From contig CM042694.1 in the NCBI GenBank assembly GCA_023614405.1, positions 351,062,010 to 351,126,009 on the forward strand: a stretch of DNA of 64,000 bases, written 5' to 3'. The DNA comes from Avena insularis. Taxonomy: Eukaryota > Streptophyta > Magnoliopsida > Poales > Poaceae. Below are positions 57,914-64,000 of the stretch, in pieces. Numbering within the stretch: the first letter of the stretch is position 1; each line of letters begins with the position of its first letter. The notes under the pieces are model-generated. The model was not told the DNA's origin and searched no databases. It saw only the letters and a list, made by a program, of their open reading frames with translations. Position numbers and translations under genes: made by a program.

Positions 57914-60900
57914 CTATAACAAACCGACTAGGACTCTTAAACCTAACAAGAGTTGTATTCTAACATCCCCCGCAATGTCAACAGTAGGCTCGACGACATT
58001 GAGACTGAAACGAATGTCTTGAAACAGAGTAGTCGCCAGTCCTTTAGTAAAGATATCAGCGAATTGAGCTGAAGTAGGCACATGTAGAACACAAACTTGA
58101 CCGAGAGCCACCTTCTCTCGAACAAAATGAATGTCGATCTCTATATGCTTGGTACAACGGTGTTGAACCGGATTCCCTGACATGTAAACAACTGAAATAT
58201 TATCATAGTAAACAATATTAGCTTGCTCAATAGGGCGATGCAGCTCCGACAGCAACTGGCGCAACCAAACCAGATTAGTAACCGCATGAGCCACAATGCG
58301 ATACTCAGCTTCGGCTGACGAGCGAGAAACCGTAACCTGCCTTTTTAAAGACCAAGAAACCAAATTGTTACCAAGAAAAGACAAAATACGGATGTGGACC
58401 GTCGAGTATCGGGGCAACCAGCCCAGTCTGCATCAGAGTAAGCTGTCAACAAGGTAGGAGAGGATTTGTTTATATGAAGACCTAAATCTAATGTACCTTT
58501 GAGATACCGAAGAATACGTTTGACATGGTTGAAGTGAGGAACACGAGGATCATGCATGTAAAGGCAAGCTTGTTAGATAGAAAAAGAAATTTTAGGACGA
58601 GTAAGAGTAAGATATTGGAGGGCGCTGGTAAGACTACGATAAAGAGATGGATCAGAAAAGGGATCACCATCGGCATAAAGTTTTGAACATGTATCAGCAG
58701 GAGTACGAGACGGTTGACAATCAAGCATACCAGCACGAGAAAGAAGATCTAGGGTGTACTGACGTTGAGATAAGAAAAGACCAGATGAGTCACGGATGAT
58801 AGCAATACCTAAGAAGTGATGAAGAAGACCTAGATCGGACATAGAAAATTCTTTGCGAAGAAGAGAGATAATATGATCTAAAAAGTGTTGTGTGGAAGTT
58901 GTGAGAATAATAATATCAACATAGAGGACTAGATAAGCAGTGTTGGTATTATGATGAAAGGTGAAGAGAGAAGTGTCATAACAAGAAGGAGTAAAGACAA
59001 TTGTCTGAGCATAAGTAGAAAAACTTTGAAACTAAGCCCGTGGTGCTTGTTTTAGACCATAGAGATTTTTTTGAAGAAGACAAACATGATTAGGATAAGA
59101 GGAATTTCCGAAGCCAAGAGGTTGTTTACAATAAACTATTTCTTGAAGGGAGCCCTGGAGAAAAGCGTTTTTGACATCGAGTTGATGGATGGGCCAAAAA
59201 GAAGAAACGGTGATGCTAAGAATAGTACGAATAGTGTTGGGTTTGACAACTGGAGAGAAAGTCTCATCATAATCGATGCTGTGTTGCTGAGACTAACCAC
59301 GGCATACCCATCAAGCTTTATAACGTGTAAGACTTCCATCAGAATTAAATTTGTGTCAAAAAACCCATTTGCCGGAAACTATGTTAGTGTTTGATGGACA
59401 AGGAACTAATTTCCATGTATTATTTTGAATGAGAGCATGATATTCATCTTTTAGGGCTGCGGCCCAATTAGGATCTAGGAGAGATGATTTGTAAGATTTG
59501 GGAATAGAGGAAGAAGACAGAGATGCATTGAGATTTAGAGGATCTTTAGCGGGTAAACGAAAACCGGATTTGCCACGTGTGCGCATGGTATGATCCTTAG
59601 TGGGAGCTAGGACAATAATAGCATGAGGAGGAGGGACGAATGATGATGTGGAAGACGCGCCCGGTGCAACGGAAGAAGCAGACGCGGGAGTCGGAGGTGG
59701 AGACGACGGCGGCAGGAAGTCTGCTGCGACAGAGTTTTTGGCGGTTTCGACAGCCATGGCAGAGGTGGCAGCAGGAGAAGGTGCGACATGATCGGCTGCC
59801 GCGGCAAAGAATTCGAGTGTTTTTGCTGCCACGGCAGGAGCGATGGCAGGAGGTGGCTGATGAAAGAAGGGAAAATTATTTGGATGAGGGGGACTAGTAG
59901 ATGGTGCGGATGTTTTAGGATCGAGAGATTGACGCTCAGAAAAGGGAAAAATATTTTCAGCAAAAGTTACATGACAAGACACATGGACGCGACCACTAAC
60001 AAGATCTAGACAACGATAGCCTTCGTGTTCATCGGAAAAACCTTGATGGACGCACGGGATAGAACGGGGTGAAAGTTTGTTAGGAGAAGTAGAGTAGGAG
60101 TTAGGAAAACAAAGACAGCCGAAGACACAAATGTCGGAGTAGTTTGGGTGAGAAAGAAATAAAGAGAAGTAGGGAGTGGTTGGAGGATTAACTTTAGATG
60201 GTCGAATGTTAAGTAGATATGTGGCCGTGTGGAGAGCTTCAGCCCAGAACTTCGGAGGCATAGAAGATTGAATAAGAAGGGTGCGAGTGATGTCATGAAG
60301 AGTGCGAAGAGAACACTCGGCCTTGCCATTTTGAGGGGAGGTATAGGGACAGGAAACACGCAGAAGAATTCCATATTGGAGAAAGAAATTTCGGTTTTAA
60401 AGTTGTCAAATTCACGACCATTATCGCATTGAATAAATCTTATAGGAAGGAAAAAGTGGACCGAGACATAGCGCTAAAAATTAAGAAAAATACTGTAAAC
60501 GTCGGATTTGTTGCTTAAGGGAAAAGTCCAAACATAGTGTGTAAAATCATCAAGAATAACAAGATAATACTTAAAACCAGAAACACTTTCTATTGGTGAC
60601 GTCCATAGATCACAATGAAGTAACTCAAAAGGAAAAGTACTAGAGGATAGAGAGGAGCTAAAGGGGAGATGAACATGTTTGCCTAATTGACACGACTGAC
60701 AAATAGAAGAATTATGAGAATCGCTATTACAAGGTATTGAAAATTCACTAAGAAGAGTAGATAACACATTATTATTGGGATGGCCGAGACGTTGGTGCCA
60801 TAGATCAACAGAGGCCACCATAGACGACGGAGGGGCAACAACCGGAACACCATGGAGGGAATACAAATCACCAGAGCTATTGAACCGAGCGATCTTAGCC

Positions 60901-62570
60901 TTGGTCTAGTAATTCTTCATAGACAAACCAAAGGGGTCAAATTCGATAGAAACATGATTGTCATTGGTGAATTGGCAAATAGAAATCAGATTTTTAATTA
61001 GTGCAGGAGCTACAAGAACATCGCGAAGAAGCAAAGGTTTGATTGGGGATTGGATTTGGGCTAGACCGACACAGTAAATAGGAATAGATGATCCGTCATC
61101 GAGAGTAATAGATGGAAAAGGCAACGGTGTGCAAGAAGACATCAAATTACTTGATGCAGACATATGACTAGAAGCACCAGAATCAGAAATCCAATCCATA
61201 CCTGAGTTTCGTTGTGCAGCAAAGTTGTTCATGGCTTGTAGAAAAGCAACTTGGTCCTAGCTCGGAGTCGAAGTAGAGGCCGATGTAGACATGGGAGCTG
61301 GAGGGTGTGGCGGTGTCAGCAATAGGGCCGGCATCGGCGTATAGATAGAGCCACCATCATTGTACTGCGACATATTGTACTGCGGCATGTAGGGTGAGGT
61401 TGTAGAGCCATATGAAGCATACGGAGCAACATTGTAGAATGTTGGCACGTAGGCGGTGGCGGCGTGGTACGCAGCCGTCGGCTGTCGCGGTGCAAGGACG
61501 GGAGCGCCGGTGTGAGGGTGGGCACCGGGCTGCCAGCCACCAGTGTAGGGAGGTGGGGCACCATAGGGCGTCGGGGTAGACCAGGGCATAGGCCACGCAT
61601 AGACTATCCCGGTCCACGGATCAGGAGAAGGACGCCAGCCGGGGGGCGCCGGTGATGCGGTCCGTGGTGTAGACGGTGGAGCCAGAGCCGAGGGCGAAGG
61701 AGGAGCAAGTGCCGTACGAAACTACAACGGTTTAGGGTTTCGACCCCTGTAGTTGGGACTTGGACTCCAGCCCGATGGTTGAGGAGGAGCCATTGGAGTA
61801 GGTGGCGATGATGGCGGTGGTGGAGGCGGTCGAGGAGCAGCAGTGAAGACCTGAGGATGGGAGTCCTTGTTGGTTTGGGCACGATCGGCCCATTGCAGCA
61901 TCGAGCGAACCTCGGCGGAGGAGGGGCGCGGACACATCATAGGGATGAAGGAGGCCTGTTTCTTGAACCGCTCGCTAAGGCCAACGAGGAGGACGTTGAT
62001 GAGCTACTGATCACCGAGTTCGTGGAGTTCATCTGTGATCGCCTTAAGGCGTTTTCAGTAGACGCCGATGGGTGCATCACCTTGCACCATGTTCTGAAGC
62101 TCGGTGTGGAGATTGTTGGCGCGAGCGTCGACGTTGTCCTAGAAGAGCTGACGAAGGGTTACCCACAGATCAGCGGCAGAGGCACCATCATGGTGTATGA
62201 GATTGAAGATTTCTATGGAGACTCACATGTAGATCCATTGAATAATGGCGAGATCATCCTTGACCCATTGCGGATTGTGAGGTTGAGGGCGAGCGTCGTT
62301 GACGACGTGAGAGCGTAGGTTGTATCGCCCGAGGTGGACGTCGAAGAGGTGACGCCAATGGTAGTAGTTGTGAGCAGCGAGGTCTAGGGTTACGGGTATG
62401 TAGGGGCTAATATCGGATATGGTGTCGGTGACGGAGATTGAAGGGGCTATTGGTGGAGGTAGATCTAAAGTAGAGGTAGAGGTGGAGGGGGCCGTGGCCA
62501 CGGCAACCTTGGCGGCGATGATGGCGGCGCGCCGCTCGAAGTAGCCGGGCGGCGGCTGCACGTGAGCCAT
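57914..62570 (-). pseudogene. Ty1-copia polyprotein, disabled
   Basis: Nearly complete copia gag-pol on the minus strand, broken by stops and frameshifts. Gag: 62570 to about 61600 (DLAAHNYYHWRHLFDVHLGR; later a Pro-rich linker). Protease: 61232-60906 with WISDSGASSHMSAS. GAG-pre-integrase and integrase start: 60866-60474 (DLWHQRLGHP, CQSCQLGKH, LLHCDLWTSP). Integrase C-terminus: 60374-59560 (PPKFWAEALHTATYLLNIRP). RT: about 59510-58573 (WAAALKDEYHALIQNNTWKL; catalytic box YVDI instead of YVDD; MSDLGLLHHFLGI). RNase H: 58557-57990 (AYSDADWAGCPDTRRST, SRSSAEAEYR, HIEIDIHFVREKV). Domain order PR-IN-RT-RH defines Ty1/copia. The YVDD change alone would abolish RT. Confidence 0.93.
57966..57975 (-). 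other. Copia polypurine tract and 3' LTR start
   Basis: Minus strand TTGCGGGGGA followed by TGTTAGAATACAAC at 57965, the usual copia purine tract and LTR start. The LTR runs leftwards from 57965. Its far end is not fixed, and no matching 5' LTR is seen beyond 62570. Confidence 0.7.
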
Positions 62571-62839
62571 ACCCTAGGATCGGAAGTCTAATCGGACATT
62601 GATGCAGATCTTGGGCAGTTGTTGACGGATTCGGCGCCATGGAGGGGAAAGTAGGAAAAGGAAATCAGGTACGATGGACGATGACGAACTCGGTAACCAA
62701 GGTCGTGTGCGGTGGACATCGGTGAAGCGGCAATGATGCTTTGGATGAGACCGCAGCTGATGCAGCTCCGGTAAACTATTGGCTGAGGACTGCATGGTGT
62801 CGAGTTCTGGCGGGCAAAGCCAGCCGGAGAAGTGCTGCG
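62571..62839. other. Leader-side flank of copia element
   Basis: Between the copia gag start and the minisatellite. No TGTTAGAATAC-type LTR and no Met-type primer site is present, so the 5' LTR is missing or too diverged to see. No gene. Confidence 0.45.
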
Positions 62840-63745
62840 GGAGGTTCTGGGCGTGAGAAATTTTGTAGTGTTTGAAATGGAGGGGCACGAGGGAGTGGGG
62901 ACCACGTGATTTTGGTATCGTTTGAAACGGAGGGGCGTGAGAAATTTCGTAGTGTTTGAAATGGAGGGGCGCGAGGGAGTGGGGACCACGTGATTTTGGT
63001 ATCATTTGAAACGGAGGGGCACTAGATATTTCATAGTGTTTAAAATGGAGGGGCGCAAGTGGGGACCACGTGATTTTGGTATCGTTTGAAACGGAGGGCG
63101 CCCTAAATTCCACAGTGTTTGAAATGGAGGGGCGCGAGGGAGTGGAGACCACGTGATTTTGGTATCTTTTGAAACGGAGGGCCGCGAGAAATTTCCCAGT
63201 GTTTGAAATGGAGAGGCACGAGGGAGTGGGGACCACGTGATTTTGGTATCGTTTGAAACGAAGGGGCACGAGAAATTTCACAGTGTTTGAAATGGAGGAG
63301 CGCGAGGGAGTGGGGACCACGTGATTTTGGTATCGTTTGAAACGGAGGGGCGCCAGAAATTTTGCAGTGTTTGAAATGGAGGGGCGCGAGGGAGTGAAGA
63401 CCACATGATTTTGGTATCATTTGAAACGGAGGGGCGCGAGAAATTTCACAGTTTTTGAAATGGAGGGGCGCGAGGGAGTGGGGACCACGTGATTTTAGTA
63501 TCGTTTGAAATAGAGGGGCACCAGATATTTCGCAGTGTTTGAAATGGAGGGGCATGAGGGAGTGGGGACCACGTGATTTTGGTATCGTTTGAAATGGAGG
63601 GGCGCCAGAATTTTCGCAGTGTTTGAAATAGAGGGGCACGAGGGAGTGGGGACCACGTGGTTTTGGTATCATTTAAAATTGAGGGGCACCAGATATTTCA
63701 CAGTGTTTGAAATGGAGGGGCGCGAGGGAGTGGGGACCAAGTGAT
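62840..63745. repeat. 84-bp minisatellite, about 11 copies
   Basis: Tandem array. 'gtgtttgaaatgg' marks recur at 62868, 62952, 63036, 63115, 63199, 63283, 63367, 63451, 63535, 63619 and 63703: period 84, one unit of 79. Each unit contains two copies of a gtttgaaa(t/c)ggaggggcgc sub-repeat and most carry 'gaccacgtgattttggtat' with a CACGTG core. Because 84 is divisible by three, long repetitive frames run through it on the minus strand. They look non-genic. Confidence 0.95.
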
Positions 63746-64000
63746 TTTGGTCGTCTAACAATCTTGTCCGTCCATCCCAAATCAACATGCCATAGGGGAT
63801 ACGTTCCCTTCGAAGGCTCTGGCACTGACGCCTATGCAAGCAATCGCTGGGTGTCCCAGAGTAGACTATAGGGGTAGATGTGTAGGTTACTGTAGTAGCA
63901 GACCATTAATCGGGCTAGCTGGCGCGATGTCAAACTTTTACTTATGGTGTTCAGGAGTGAACGCATGCAGCTCAAAAAAAGGTACTTACGTGATTACATG
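63746..64000. other. Right-end flank, nothing recognised
   Basis: 255 bp of mixed composition without repeats or frames that I can assign. Confidence 0.5.

Noticed and set aside
62571..62839. Copia 5' LTR next to the gag start
   Set aside because: Only a short 'gcccaagatctgc' stretch is shared with the 3' LTR region, with no LTR start or primer site. Insufficient to call an LTR.
62574..63672. Repetitive proteins of 276 and 189 residues on the minus strand
   Set aside because: They only reflect the 84-bp tandem repeat whose period is a multiple of three. No signal or known domain, and the long frame runs into unrelated flank.
62840..63745. Direct repeats resembling a CRISPR array
   Set aside because: Units are contiguous 84-bp tandem copies without unique spacers, and the DNA is a plant nuclear sequence.

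Overview
This is a stretch of nuclear genome from a grass, most likely a temperate grass (Pooideae), judged from repeat types: Stowaway MITEs with CTCCCTCC ends, LTRs beginning TGATACGT/TGATACAT with a tRNA-Asp-type primer site (the look of the Sabrina/WHAM group of cereal Athila elements), Tekay/Del chromoviruses with about 4 kb LTRs, and tandem Helitrons. The species cannot be named from sequence alone. I find one convincing host gene, an intronless GLABROUS1-enhancer-binding-protein (GeBP/DUF573) gene on the minus strand at 3566-5155. Nearly everything else is transposable-element DNA. No tRNA, rRNA or CRISPR was seen, and no bacterial-type system is present.

Left part (1-10.7 kb): a Stowaway MITE (319-555), a 2.07 kb gag-only LTR retrotransposon with a perfect ATAAC target duplication (1012-3081), the GeBP gene, then three Helitrons head to tail (5311-10716, minus orientation). 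The first Helitron ends 155 bp before the GeBP start codon. The third carries a decayed piece of a pyruvate dehydrogenase E1-beta gene, itself split by a second Stowaway MITE.

Middle (11.2-28.1 kb): an old Athila-type element in minus orientation (LTRs 11215-12481 and 26829-28096). It keeps gag, protease and an ATHILA ORF but no reverse transcriptase or integrase. Nested inside are a 4 kb Tekay-like solo LTR with perfect GATGG duplication (12970-17024) and further LTR-like DNA (about 18.0-22.7 kb). An exact 19-bp-arm palindrome in its LTR promoter recurs five times in front of the ATHILA ORF, followed by a possible leader intron.

Right-middle (28.1-55 kb): a rotted Ty1-copia pol is split by element X (31368-46643, minus, TSD GGCAT). 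X is split in turn by a three-LTR Tekay composite (33381-42172, TSD AGCAT). A sibling of X, element Y (48070-54601, plus, TSD GACGC), keeps the unoccupied version of the composite's insertion site, which proves that nesting order. Between them lie a Tat/Retand-like LTR and another LTR-like stretch.

Right end (55-64 kb): a CACTA terminus with subterminal repeats, a nearly complete but disabled Ty1-copia element (57914-62570, minus), and an 84-bp minisatellite of about 11 copies (62.84-63.75 kb), each with a CACGTG core.

Target duplications and junctions give a partial nesting history: copia relic, then X, then the Tekay composite; Athila, then the solo LTR; Helitron C with its captured gene, then the MITE. 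The TE proteins described are nearly all broken by stops, frameshifts or deletions, so only the GeBP gene is likely to make a functional protein.
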